Assembly (NCBI GenBank): GCA_052174475.1
Contig: JBQMRO010000032.1
Coordinates: forward strand, 1-11,114
Reading direction: 5' to 3'
DNA: 11,114 nt
DNA from: Arsenophonus sp052174475
GTDB taxonomy: Bacteria; Pseudomonadota; Gammaproteobacteria; Enterobacterales; Enterobacteriaceae
Shown: positions 1 through 8,377 of the stretch, piece by piece
Position numbering within the stretch: position 1 is the stretch's first letter
How the letters are laid out: each line of letters starts with the position of its first letter
Position numbers and translations under genes: made by a program
The notes under the pieces: model-generated
The model's database searches: none
What the model was told of the DNA's origin: nothing
The model's input: only the letters and a program-made list of their open reading frames with translations

Positions 1-1084
1 ACCTAAAATCAATACTGATCTTTAGGCAAGTAAAGAGTCTGCATCTACTTGGGTAACCGTTATGACATATTCGGAACTTATCGTTGCTAAATAGCAAAAG
101 TAAGATGATGTTGATGATCGCTATGTTTATAAATGCTGTTTGTACAAACCCCCTTTTATACTATATGAAGAATTTTGCTAGAGTTGTCATGAAAAGAAAA
201 CAGTCATGCAGATCAAAGAGACTCTTTCTCGCTCCATGCTAACATAAAGCAGTATCTCATTAATTAGCTCAATAAGAATCTGTCCGATCATGTCGATCCA
301 TGTATTAAAACAACTTATTTTACTTTATCTTGCTCATATTGTTACAGTAAGCATGTAACCTCTAGTGGATTTATTAGGGTTACAGTGAGATCGTTGCAAA
401 ATTCGTAATTGTAGGAAAACATTTAACAATCTGTTTAGAAGTCTTATAATGAAACTAGCTCATAAAAACAAATAGTTTAGTTATCTGCGATATATGTTGA
501 ACAGCTTGACTTTAAGAGAATAACCGAAACAAATAGATTTTGATTTAAAACAGCATTTAGATGGCATTACTTCCTTTTTTGATTCAGCGGGACAGCAAAC
601 GTAAATGGCTAGTGGTATTATTAAAATCAATGAAATATTTTTTTTGATCCTTTAAATATAAGCATTCTGTTCTACATAGAAAAGGTAGAATATGCAGGAT
701 AGGAGTAGATAAAAATAAAAAATGAATTGCGATCTTAATTGTTCTAGATTGACACTGGATCAGTGTGAGTGATGAAATTCATGAAAAGTTTAATGCAAAG
801 TGCATTAGTTATTTTCTTGATCTGATCATCGACAAGAGTCCATCCTTTGCTTAGATGGAGTTAAATAGTAGGAAGCTTTTACTAACGAACACAAAATTAG
901 TCACAATTGCCTAATAAGGCAAGGTGATTAGAGAATTATTTGCTAAGGAATTTCAGATTTAAAATCTAAACAGTTATATCAGTAAATTAAAAGGATACCT
1001 GATTAGATTTCAGGGTGTAGGGTCTTATTTATCGAAATATCTGTGTTAAACATATGCTTTGAAAGTACTATAATTAAAATTTAG
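1..1084. other. Unassigned degraded sequence, no recognisable gene
   Basis: I translated both strands and saw no stretch that I could match to a known family with confidence. All frames are closed by frequent stops and the composition is AT-rich, as expected of long-dead sequence. A short peptide read from about 920-1005 (+) vaguely resembles the helix-turn-helix of IS630-type transposases, but it is too short and its flanks do not fit, so I do not call it. No tRNA-like cloverleaf, long direct repeat or strong terminator hairpin was noticed. Confidence 0.5.
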
Positions 1085-1910
1085 AGGTGGCTATAAATTT
1101 CTCTGTGAGAAAAGAAACAACCGTTGCCACATGCCTGATGATGGCAGCTATATTCCCTCATCGTTTTCCAATGATACTGTCGTTCGCTCAAAAACCGTAG
1201 TCGTTTTCTTCCAAAAAATGTTTCTCCCTATAAACGATCCGTTGCCAATCATTGTACGAGAATTCCTGAACCCGTAGTATCTCGATCTGACCTGGATCAT
1301 TGTTTATGCAGGCACTAGTAGTAGTTTTCGTGAAATAAGGCAGTGGAATCTCGAAGTTGAAGCATAAAGTGTTAAAAACTACGAGCCTTCTCATCAGCGC
1401 ATAGATTTGAGATATCTTCTACAAAAGCCAAGATCATGGTCAATGCTTGATGCTTCACGTAATTTTAATCGAGTAATCTTCAGATAGCTATTTATCGGAT
1501 ACTTACAGATAATAGGAAAGAATTTATAAAACGCCCTTTTGGTCTGCAAAAATATTCAGCCATTGGAAAACAGAAATTTCCCTGTTTGTGTGCAAAGCTT
1601 AGTATAGAATACAGACTTAATCTACTGATGAATTCTCAAATAAAAATGGTATGATCAAGCAATTTAATGGACGTATAGAAGATGAGCTGTACAAAGGGAT
1701 TATTTCAATTCTGCTCAAGAAATTGAGATTATTCTGGATTGATATGTTTTATTGTAGAATTAGAAATTAGCCTAATCAGTAATTGATAGTAAATCTTCAT
1801 TACAGTCTATGAAAAATTGCTTCAAAGTTAAAACTGAATTATTCAAAAAAACCATACTATCTTCCGGATTGCGACATCTAATGAAAGATCATTAACAGTT
1901 AAATTATTGA
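1085..1910 (+). pseudogene. Relic IS481-family transposase gene (copy 1)
   Basis: This is the remains of a DDE transposase of the IS481 family, read in shifting frames on the plus strand. Recognisable blocks come in family order. An N-terminal REFLNP followed by SRSDLD lies at about 1257-1300, and a KNYEP-like block before the catalytic core lies near 1375-1390. The best block is LTDNRKEF at 1502-1525, matching the catalytic LTDNGKEF motif. SIEYRL follows at 1601-1618, then FNGRIED at 1663-1683 and the C-terminal MKNCFKVKTELFKK at 1809-1850. The segment carrying the first catalytic Asp (DRAT motif) looks deleted between the KNYEP block and about 1420. Many stops and frameshifts make it certainly inactive. 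The minus-strand open frame at 1188-1394 is antisense to it. Two more copies lie at 8378-9095 and 10450-10800 and align base by base in places. Confidence 0.82.
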
Positions 1911-2198
1911 TTGATAATTGTTTAACCTATTAGATAGAAGACAGATGACCTAAACATTTTATTATTTTCTTAAACTAGTAATGATATTGATAGATATTGC
2001 AGCGACTAAAAATACTGCCTGAGTGGCTCTGAAGAATGGAATAAATGATATGAGTGAAGCTAAAATTTAATTAATTTTTCAAAAAAATATCTTAATTAAT
2101 TTCTATTAAAATAGATTAATAAATTTGTCGTCAATAAAGTTATATTTTAGCTCATATAGCTATATAATTTTCTTTAAAATAAAACATCATTTAGATGG
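1911..2198. other. AT-rich spacer between IS481 and IS256 relics
   Basis: Very AT-rich, with short oligo-A and oligo-T runs, especially 2065-2130. No coding remains, RNA gene or clear regulatory hairpin was recognised. It may include the lost outer end of the IS481 copy to the left. Confidence 0.5.
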
Positions 2199-3531
2199 AA
2201 ATTATTAGTAAATCTGGTGTATGACGATTATAGGTTACATTTCACTCTGATCCTTCATGAATCAGTTCTTTATCCTTAAATTAGATGTTGTTTACTACAG
2301 TAGGCTTTAGATCAGCTTCCTTAAGCTATACTTCCAGCTTTTATGAGCAGACTATAGTAACTTAAATACCATTGAAATGGTTATTTTCTCTAATCACGGT
2401 GCTTCGTGCATCGCTTTATAGCCTCACTGTCACAAAAAGCTGATTCAATTATATTCTTCGTTCTTATTGAAGAAAGGGGATCCACATACAGTAACTAACA
2501 GGGGGACGTCATAGAATACCAGCCATTCTTCTCATTCTTTCTTCAGTTGTTTCATCGCTGCAGGATGAAACTTCGCTAAAAACTTTACCAACAAAATATC
2601 AAGGGTTTTATTAGCGATATCAAGGCTATCTGCTATCAAAATCTTCAGCAGCTTACCCTTAAACTTTCGGTACTGTATGCCTTTGGCAAAATGAAGTTAG
2701 CATATTACCTGTTTTGTATACCCAATAGCATTATTGATGCTGCGTGTCCGGAAATATCATTACAATTATATTCAAAACCCTGGGTTAACCCATACACCTC
2801 TTCTATAGCAAGCTTGGAAAATACGCTTAAGCAATGCGGTCGCTAAAGCCTATTAAGAAAGTTCAAATCAGTTTGCTTATGACTTTTGATAACCATTTTC
2901 GACTGCAACTAGATCCTTACCATTCATGCAGCCCTATTGATAATAAGCAGTAGGGAAAAACGATCAGCTTATCTAACAAAATGGTATATGCAATCAGATT
3001 AGAAATAAATGTACCAGGTATCGGCTAAGTCACGCAGTCGCTATTGCCTCTTACTCTTTAAGCAATAATTATTTTAGTCTCATAAAAAATACTCGGTAGA
3101 GAAGATTATATGCTTTTTATCGATAAGCGATTCCAAAACTTTATGAAATCACCGGTAGATATCTCGACAAAAGGATTGTATCCACAAAAAGCCATGGTAG
3201 TAATTTCCAGGTTTTTATACAATATAGATAAAGTGTGAAAGGAGTTTTAGAAGTATATTCCGTTGCTACTGCAATCCCTGTGATCTTAAGCGCTTTAATC
3301 TTAATATCGCCAATACTAGTTTGTATAAATGCGATATGGCAAATAATCATTACGGATAAATTCATACAAGGAATTAGAGGTAATATCTGTTTTTACGAAT
3401 ACCTATAGGGTAGACTTTTCATAACATATCATTTCTCTGTTATTGAAATCATTCACGAAATTAATAAGGCAGGATATGCGATTATCTCCGAAATCCATAA
3501 ATCAGAAATAAAAATAATTCACTCTTTATAG
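2199..3531 (-). mobile_element. Relic IS256-family element (copy A), nearly full length
   Basis: This is a decayed insertion sequence whose transposase reads right to left. Family blocks appear in order on the minus strand. They include a DIKIK.LK segment near 3285-3310 and LLPWLF near 3180-3200, matching the conserved LPWLYL. NGKDLVAVENGYQKS at 2883-2927 matches the family's NKELVAVxDGYRES region, and IRTKNIIESAF at 2434-2466 matches IRTTNPIESTFATVR. The 3' tail near 2199-2300 matches the tails of copies B, C and D. Compared with copy B it lacks roughly 100 bases in the 5' part, near 3360, but otherwise aligns along its length in inverted orientation. There are stops and frameshifts throughout. 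The 74-codon open frame at 3141-3365 is a surviving piece of the transposase, not a separate gene. The edges are inferred from where similarity to copy B stops. Confidence 0.85.
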
Positions 3532-3558
3532 TTTTAACGAAATAAAATCGACTAGTAA

Positions 3559-4713
3559 TTAGTTAAAACCGACGGCTGCGCGAAACTCAGCAACTTTATC
3601 TGTTTTTTCTATTGGAATTGGAAACGACAAAAATGTCCATCTGCTACGCTTTAAAGGTAAATAGACTGTAATAAATTACACATTTTAATTAAACCATAAG
3701 AGCGTAAATCAAAAATTTCATGCACTAAATAAATAATCGTTTCATTGGCTATTTTTTGCACCGAAAGTTTCGATCATTATGAATATCGGCTCAGCAATAC
3801 CAATTGCATAAGAAATTTGAATTTCACAGTGATCAGCAAGTTTTGCGGCAGCAATATTCTTTGCTACGTACCGTGCGGCATAGGCAGCAGAACGATCAAC
3901 CTTAGAAGGTTCTTTGCCAGAAAAAGCACTACCAGCATGACGAGCCGTTCCCCCCGTAAGTATCGACGATAATTTTAAGACCAGTTAAACTATAATCACC
4001 AATTGGACCGCCTATAACAAAACGACCTGTTGAATTAATGAAATATTTGGTATTTTTGTGTAGCATTCTATAGGTAATGCTGGCTTAATAATTTTCTCAA
4101 TTACAGCTTCTGATAAAGTATCTTGGCTAATTTCTTCAGCATGCTGAATAGATAATACAATAATATCAATTCCCACTATTTTATTATTTCCATATTGGAA
4201 AGTGATTTGACTTTTAACATCTGAACGTAACCAAGGTAATATCCCATTTTTCGCACTTCAACTTGGTGTTCGATTAATCAATTGATACAACAGGTAATTG
4301 GCGTCGGCATAAGAACATCAGTTTTGTTATTAGCATAACTAAATATGATCCTTTGATCGCCTGCACCTTGTTCTAAAGTATTTGCAGGATTTACTCCCTG
4401 ATTGATATCAGGAGATTGTTTTCCAATTGAACTGATAACAGCGTAGGAATTGGCATCGAAACCCATGTCACAGCTTGTATAGCCAATTTCACGTATCGTG
4501 TGCCGCGTAGTTTCTTCAATAGCTACCCAGGGAGCTAGTCGTAATTTTACCGCTAACTATTACCATACCTGTTTTAACATAGGTTTCACATGCAAGGCGC
4601 GCTTTTTGATCCTACGCAAGAATTGCATCAATAACTGGATCTGAAATTTGATCTGTAATTTTATTAGAATGACCTTATGACGATGATTCAAAAGTGAAAA
4701 GATGAGTAATCAT
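3559..4713 (-). pseudogene. metK: metK pseudogene, S-adenosylmethionine synthetase
   Basis: MetK makes S-adenosylmethionine from methionine and ATP and is normally essential. Similarity to the enterobacterial protein is clear from end to end. MITHLFTFES starts the reading frame at 4713, ACETYVKTGMV follows, and MGFDANSYAV, GKQSPDINQGV and LEQGAGDQ lie at about 4350-4466. TGRFVIGGP, AFSGKEPSKVDRSAAY and ARYVAKNI lie near 3860-4050, and FDLRSYGLIKM and the terminal EFRAAVGFN come before a TAA at 3559-3561. The gene is broken by stops at codons 13 (4675-4677) and 34 (4612-4614). It also has frameshifts near 4530, at the A-run after the VEVRK block near 4250, near 4050, at a run of six C at 3950-3955, and near 3745. 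GHPDK has become GHSNK and GAGDQG has become GAGDQR. The total span is 1155 bases, which equals 384 codons plus stop, the usual length of the intact enzyme, so insertions and deletions cancel out. The plus-strand open frame at 3745-3972 is antisense to it. Confidence 0.95.
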
Positions 4714-4750
4714 AGATGTTTTATCACTTCTAAAATTTAGAGAAACTGAA

Positions 4751-4770
4751 CTAGATGTATTACCATCTAG
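4751..4770 (-). promoter_or_regulatory. Palindrome upstream of metK, possible relic MetJ operator
   Basis: A perfect 7-base inverted repeat, CTAGATG-6 nt-CATCTAG, lies 38-57 bases upstream of the metK start. Read on the metK strand, the core AGATGGTAATACATCT resembles two tandem MetJ boxes (consensus AGACGTCT twice). In enterobacteria metK is repressed by MetJ with S-adenosylmethionine through such boxes over its promoter. Match quality is moderate and the gene is dead, so this is at best a remnant. Confidence 0.35.
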
Positions 4771-4854
4771 AGATCTATTTTAATGTTAAGTTAGTGCTGT
4801 TGATAGCTATTTTTATATTTGTTGATAGAAAAAACTGATCTACTATATATAGAT

Positions 4855-5000
4855 AACGAGTTATTAATAAATTTAGCATATGACGTACGACGGTCAAGCT
4901 CCAGCTCTTATGCTTCGTGAATCTGTTCATAGTTAAGAAATTGAATCGCTCTTTAAGCAAAAGCAAAACAATCTCTTTTTGCTAAAAAGCAGATAGAATT
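4855..5000 (-). mobile_element. 3' tail of an IS256-family element (copy D)
   Basis: On the minus strand this stretch reads NRFTKHKSWSLTVVRH followed by an AAATTTATTAATAA motif. It lines up with the 3' tails of copies A (about 2199-2290), B (about 10375-10449) and C (about 7235-7305). These share an ACGAAGCAT or equivalent block, then TGACxxTxxTACAC-like spacing, then TTATTAATAA. Only the last 100-150 bases are recognisable. It sits between metK and the IS91 relic. The small minus-strand open frame at 4775-4966 is this tail plus flank and is not taken as a gene. The remaining bases from 4771 to 4854 hold nothing I recognise. Confidence 0.6.
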
Positions 5001-5074
5001 GGTTCGCTGTATCTTTTAGTAAAAAACTAATCAGAGCGTATAGTTATTTGACTTAATACTCTAATTTTAGAGGC

Positions 5075-5097
5075 ATTAATCCTATGTTTGGATTAAT
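5075..5097 (-). repeat. Hairpin at the 3' end of the IS91 relic
   Basis: A perfect 8-base inverted repeat, ATTAATCC-7 nt-GGATTAAT, lies just beyond the end of the IS91 transposase relic as read on the minus strand. Elements of the IS91 family carry a hairpin-forming origin end (oriIS) downstream of the transposase gene, so this may be its remains. It could equally be a weak plus-strand terminator, since a T-rich run (TTATTTTTTCT) follows after eight bases. Confidence 0.35.
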
Positions 5098-5099
5098 AA

Positions 5100-6250
5100 T
5101 CATTATTTTTTCTATTTTATGCATTGTTTCTAACAACAATTCCGTTATCTGCTTGTTAAGTTGAACGTTGGTAAACGTAGCCTTGTCGGCACATAGAATG
5201 CATTTTCACGTATCTATGCGCAGATTTTCACCTTTTTCAGAAGGGAAACTCTGATTTTTCGGTTTTTTTTCGATCCGTTATCTTCAGTACCTTATACACC
5301 TTTAACATATAAGGTGCCTCGTTTACTCTTAGACAAGAATCCATGTAACGCAGCATCTTAAAAACGCTTTGTTAGAATATGGATAATATAACACCTAATG
5401 ATCTCTTCCTGCTTCAGGGTATGCTATCGGTACTGTTTAATTAGATGGTCATAGTAATGATGTACAACATTTCTTTCTCTTCGGTAATGCCGTAGTTTTG
5501 AAGCGGATACCGGTGAGGCGTTTAAGGTATAAGCGCCAGAGGTATTTCATGGTATGTCAGGCTCATCTTTCGTATTTTTAGTGAAGTGTACTTTACAGTA
5601 ACGTTCCCGTACCATGCCTTCAGGGTACGCTGATATTGCTTACTTAGACGGGGATATACTCCAAACTAGGAAGATAGTAGAGTTTATCAGATCATAGTTG
5701 TGACACAGCAGCCGGATGATAGCCTCTCGCTAAATCCATTCGGCACTCTTTTTTTGAAAAACAACTCCAACACATATAGCATGTTTAATATCTAGACTGT
5801 CATGAGTGACGGAAACATTAACATAGAGATGTTGATTAAGTTATAAACCATAACTGTGTAAGACACAGAAGATACTAATTTCGATACTCTGCTGCTGTGT
5901 CAACTACAGCATAGCATGGGTGAGATCGTGAAACAAAGCGTTGAGAGCGGGCTAATTATTGTTAAAAACAAAGACCAAAGAAAATAGGCATATTGAAAGT
6001 AATGTATTGCGAGTTTCAGTTTAGTAAAATATAAACCTAGCACTGCTCGGTAACTTTGAAGCTACATGAACTTTAGGCTTTTAACTTAGAGATTTAGCAA
6101 ATAAAACGACGATGGAAATAGATTAAGAGAAGCAACAGTAGTAATGCTGGATAATAACTCATAATACAAGTTCTCTAGTCAAACATTTACTTGACAAATA
6201 GACTGGTCTACAAGTTAACACTTTAATCATATTTTTCAAAAAATTTATTT
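5100..6250 (-). pseudogene. Relic IS91-family transposase gene
   Basis: This is the decayed gene of a HUH/Y2-type rolling-circle transposase of the IS91 family. Blocks on the minus strand follow the family order. FKVTEQ and SQYITFNMP lie near 6000-6075, matching CGxKATEQW and WQHITFTMP. ALNALFHDLTHAML and IFCVLHSYG lie near 5860-5950. NVSVTHDSL near 5805-5830 sits where the family has HPHVHVSVT. RERYCKVHFTKNTKDEPD lies near 5560-5615, SPVSASKLRHY near 5490-5525, and HGFLSKSKRGTL near 5310-5345. A final KCILCADKATFT near 5165-5200 matches the C-terminal CxLC region. The metal-binding histidine pair has been lost to QHLYV, and there are many stops and frameshifts, so it cannot act. The left edge is set by the last matching coding block and the right edge is uncertain by about 100 bases. 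Confidence 0.8.
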
Positions 6251-6627
6251 CAGCCATCACAAATGGTAAAAAATAGTTCAGTTGCTCTAAGGAGCATATA
6301 CATATTGGTATATTCTATCTTGGGTTTCTTGCTAGAGAAATAGCAATCGTAATTCTGTTCGCATTCGTCAAGTTTATCGGCTTAGTTATCTTTGTGTTTG
6401 TTTCTAAATGGCAAAGGAGATACGGGAGACTATTTCTGATTCCCTATAGGTGATAAATGCGTCAGCACGCATGCTATCAATCATTGTTCATCAATGATAT
6501 CGTATCTAGAATTGTCGTCTTGCCCTGTGCCGTTCTTATCAAAGACCCAGATATTTGTAACTAAAGGCGAACAACACTTACGTATTGAGAAAAAATTGAG
6601 CACCGAGTTCGATTATATTGCTGTATA

Positions 6628-6647
6628 ACACACTCTTTTAGGTGTGT
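6628..6647. repeat. Short hairpin ACACAC/GTGTGT
   Basis: A six-base inverted repeat with an eight-base spacer overlaps the end of a short unassigned open frame and is followed by CATAAAAAA. It is weak by itself and is listed because it stands 22 bases before a stronger hairpin. Confidence 0.35.
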
Positions 6648-6669
6648 CATAAAAAACTTAGTTGGTCTA

Positions 6670-6694
6670 CTCCCTCATTCATTTTATGAGGGAG
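6670..6694. terminator. Strong hairpin, possible relic terminator
   Basis: CTCCCTCAT and ATGAGGGAG form a perfect nine-base stem with a seven-base loop. The GC-rich base of the stem is typical of factor-independent terminators. No clean T-run follows on the plus strand (ATTATAAAA). On the minus strand the stem is followed by AGACCAACTAAGTTTTTTATG, so T-rich sequence arrives about 12 bases after it. A terminator of a lost gene on either strand is plausible. Confidence 0.45.
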
Positions 6695-6699
6695 ATTAT

Positions 6700-7310
6700 A
6701 AAACGCTTTGGGTAGCAAGACAGTGTAACACGTGAGTCGCACATTGTCTTCCTGATTTATCCGATTTACGCCTTTAGAAGATTTATTCCAAGTTATCTAG
6801 ATGAGTTCCTTTAAAATTAATATATCGTAGAGTATAAAACAGTACTCAAATCATGAACATCCGCGAAGCAGATTAGCTACACCATTCACACATAATATGT
6901 TATGTTCATATTTTGTTGACAAAGTTTTTAGGGTATCCTAGAGCGATGAAAAGGCTGAAGAAAGATCGAAAAGAACGGTTAGCACTATATAACTTCCCGT
7001 CAACGCACTGGTGGCGTCATAAGAATGACGAATCTAATTTGAATATCAGTTTTTTCGCAATAGTATGAAGCTATGAAGATATGAAGCTATGAATCCAAAG
7101 CGCGAATGGCCGTAGTTCAAGAAAATAACCATTTCAATGATATTTAAGCTTCTCCCGTTTACTCATAAAAGCCTTGGAACCGATTAAGGAGTTTAACCTA
7201 TTGTGACCCTACTGTAAACAACATCTAATTTAAGAATGGAAAACAAATTTACGAAGCATCATCGCATAATCTGACAATCATACACTAAATTTATTAATAA
7301 GTCTTATTGC
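6700..7310 (+). mobile_element. 3' half of a relic IS256-family element (copy C)
   Basis: This is a 5'-truncated insertion sequence on the plus strand. RQCNT near 6718-6732 fits the family's QRCWVHKT region. A LLTKFLGYPRAMKRLKK-type block follows. KDRKERLALYNFPSTHW, ending at 7013, matches the family's KDRxELLxFYDFPxxHW. A degraded RTTNPIES-like stretch lies at 7020-7060. The tail at 7130-7305 matches copy A base by base over long runs, including CCATTTCAATG and TAAACAACATCTAATTTAAG. Everything upstream of about 6700 is missing, so the element lost its 5' half by deletion or by a later insertion. Stops and frameshifts make it inactive. It ends about 140 bases before the amiD promoter region. 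Confidence 0.8.
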
Positions 7311-7445
7311 TAAGAGTTATAGTAATAATAAAAAATAATAAATTATTTAAACAAACTGAGACATTATAAATAGTTTATTCTTTTAAATTAAAAAATAGAG
7401 ATATGAATAAGCTAGTACTAAAAACTAAGTATATAGTTAAATTTT

Positions 7446-7474
7446 TTGACTTAAATTATTTAGGTGAATAAAGT
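7446..7474 (+). promoter_or_regulatory. Candidate sigma-70 promoter for amiD
   Basis: TTGACT at 7446-7451 and TAAAGT at 7469-7474 are separated by 17 bases, giving good spacing and five of six and four of six consensus matches. A perfect TATAAT at 7499-7504 is an alternative -10 box, but it has no convincing -35 box 17 bases upstream. The surrounding 7311-7534 is extremely AT-rich, so chance matches are likely. Confidence 0.4.
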
Positions 7475-7524
7475 AGAGTGTATGATAAGTAATGCTTTTA
7501 TAATGGAGTATTGAATACTTATAT

Positions 7525-7528
7525 GGAG
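7525..7528 (+). promoter_or_regulatory. Ribosome binding site of amiD
   Basis: GGAG stands six bases before the ATG at 7535. It decides the start in favour of that ATG over the in-frame TTG at 7511 and ATG at 7523, because only the 7535 start puts the signal peptide directly at the N-terminus. Confidence 0.7.
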
Positions 7529-7534
7529 ATAATT

Positions 7535-8368
7535 ATGCGAAAGTTCTTTATTATGTTATTGATACTAATGATAGTAGGTTGTTCATCTAAAACCCCTATC
7601 GTTGATAAAGGTAATTATTATATCAAAAAATATTTTTCATTGATAAGCCAAAATGATCGAATTAAATTTTTAATTTTTCATTATACTGGAGTAAATGATA
7701 CTCGCTCATTGCAAATTTTAACTCAAGCTAAAGTAAGTGCTCATTATCTTATTCCAGAAATACCAAAAATAAAAAATGGCAAACCTATAATATTTAATTT
7801 GATTTCTGAGGATAAAAGAGCATGGCATGCAGGATTAAGTAATTGGAACGGTAGGCTGAATCTTAATGATAGCTCTGTTGGTATCGAAATAGTTAATAAA
7901 GGGTTTACTGAAGATATGCTTGGCGATAAGATCTGGTACCCTTTTAATGAACAACAAATTTCTGCTATCATTGTTTTGGCTAAAGATATCACAAAAAGAT
8001 ATAACATAACCCCAGATAATGTCTTAGCACATAGCGATGTTGCTCCGTTAAGAAAGCGTGATCCAGGTAAACTTTTCCCATGGAAACGTTTAGGTGAGCT
8101 TGGTATTGGAGCATGGCCAGATGAAATAACTGTTAAAAAATATCTAGCAGGGCGATCAGTCTATGCGCCGGCTAGAGTGTCAGTTATTCAAAAATATTTG
8201 CAAAAATATGGTTATGACAAAATTCCACAATCAGGTGAACTTGATGAGGAAACACGAAGAACGATTAGTGCATTTCAGCTTCATTTCCGCCAAGCTGATA
8301 TAAGTGGTAATAGCGATGCTGAAACAGAAGCAATTATCCGTGCCTTAGTTTGGAAATACAGAAATTAA
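7535..8368 (+). CDS. amiD: N-acetylmuramoyl-L-alanine amidase AmiD, lipoprotein
   Basis: AmiD is an outer-membrane lipoprotein that cuts the bond between MurNAc (including anhydro-MurNAc) and the L-alanine of the stem peptide, and so takes part in murein trimming and recycling. The 277-residue product has almost the same length as the enterobacterial enzyme (276 in E. coli). Residues 1-16 are a lipoprotein signal peptide, MRKFFIMLLILMIVGC, with the lipidated Cys at 16. The amidase_2 domain spans about 40-180. Expected zinc ligands are His49 in FHYTG, His166 in AHSD and Asp176 in RDPG, with catalytic Glu118 in VGIEI. KLFPW and GIGAWPD follow at 179-196. Residues 205-275 form the C-terminal peptidoglycan-binding-like domain, with AFQLHFR and DAETEAI. 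Every expected residue is present and the frame is intact, unlike everything around it. It stands alone between IS relics, with its own ribosome binding site. The antisense frame at 7744-8007 is a shadow. Confidence 0.97.
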   Translation: MRKFFIMLLILMIVGCSSKTPIVDKGNYYIKKYFSLISQNDRIKFLIFHYTGVNDTRSLQILTQAKVSAHYLIPEIPKIKNGKPIIFNLISEDKRAWHAGLSNWNGRLNLNDSSVGIEIVNKGFTEDMLGDKIWYPFNEQQISAIIVLAKDITKRYNITPDNVLAHSDVAPLRKRDPGKLFPWKRLGELGIGAWPDEITVKKYLAGRSVYAPARVSVIQKYLQKYGYDKIPQSGELDEETRRTISAFQLHFRQADISGNSDAETEAIIRALVWKYRN

Positions 8369-8377
8369 AGTGGTTAG

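Larger units (their letters stand above)
6251..6699. other. Unassigned sequence with two hairpins
   Basis: No coding block here could be matched to a family. One plus-strand frame from about 6525 runs without a stop to TAA at 6626-6628 and ends in KLSTEFDYIAV. It could be the tail of an old gene, but I do not recognise it. Two inverted repeats follow directly and are listed separately. On both sides transposase similarity ends: the IS91 relic to the left and IS256 copy C to the right. Confidence 0.45.

Noticed and set aside
920..1005. IS630-like helix-turn-helix peptide
   Set aside because: Similarity is limited to about 20 residues with a stop inside, and the flanking frames do not continue as an IS630 transposase.
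1188..1394. 68-codon minus-strand open frame
   Set aside because: It is antisense to recognisable IS481 transposase blocks (REFLNP, SRSDLD) and has no similarity of its own that I can see.
3745..3972. 75-codon plus-strand open frame
   Set aside because: It is antisense to the best-preserved part of metK (AFSGKEPSKVDRSAAY region).
4771..5140. A relic of speA, which often lies divergent from metK in enterobacteria
   Set aside because: No block of arginine decarboxylase could be read on either strand, and the stretch is largely explained by an IS256 tail and the IS91 end.
5289..5315. ACCTTAT/ATAAGGT inverted repeat
   Set aside because: It lies inside the IS91 transposase coding remains (RGTLYVKGV region), is short, and lacks a T-run.
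7744..8007. 87-codon minus-strand open frame
   Set aside because: It is antisense to the amidase domain of intact amiD.
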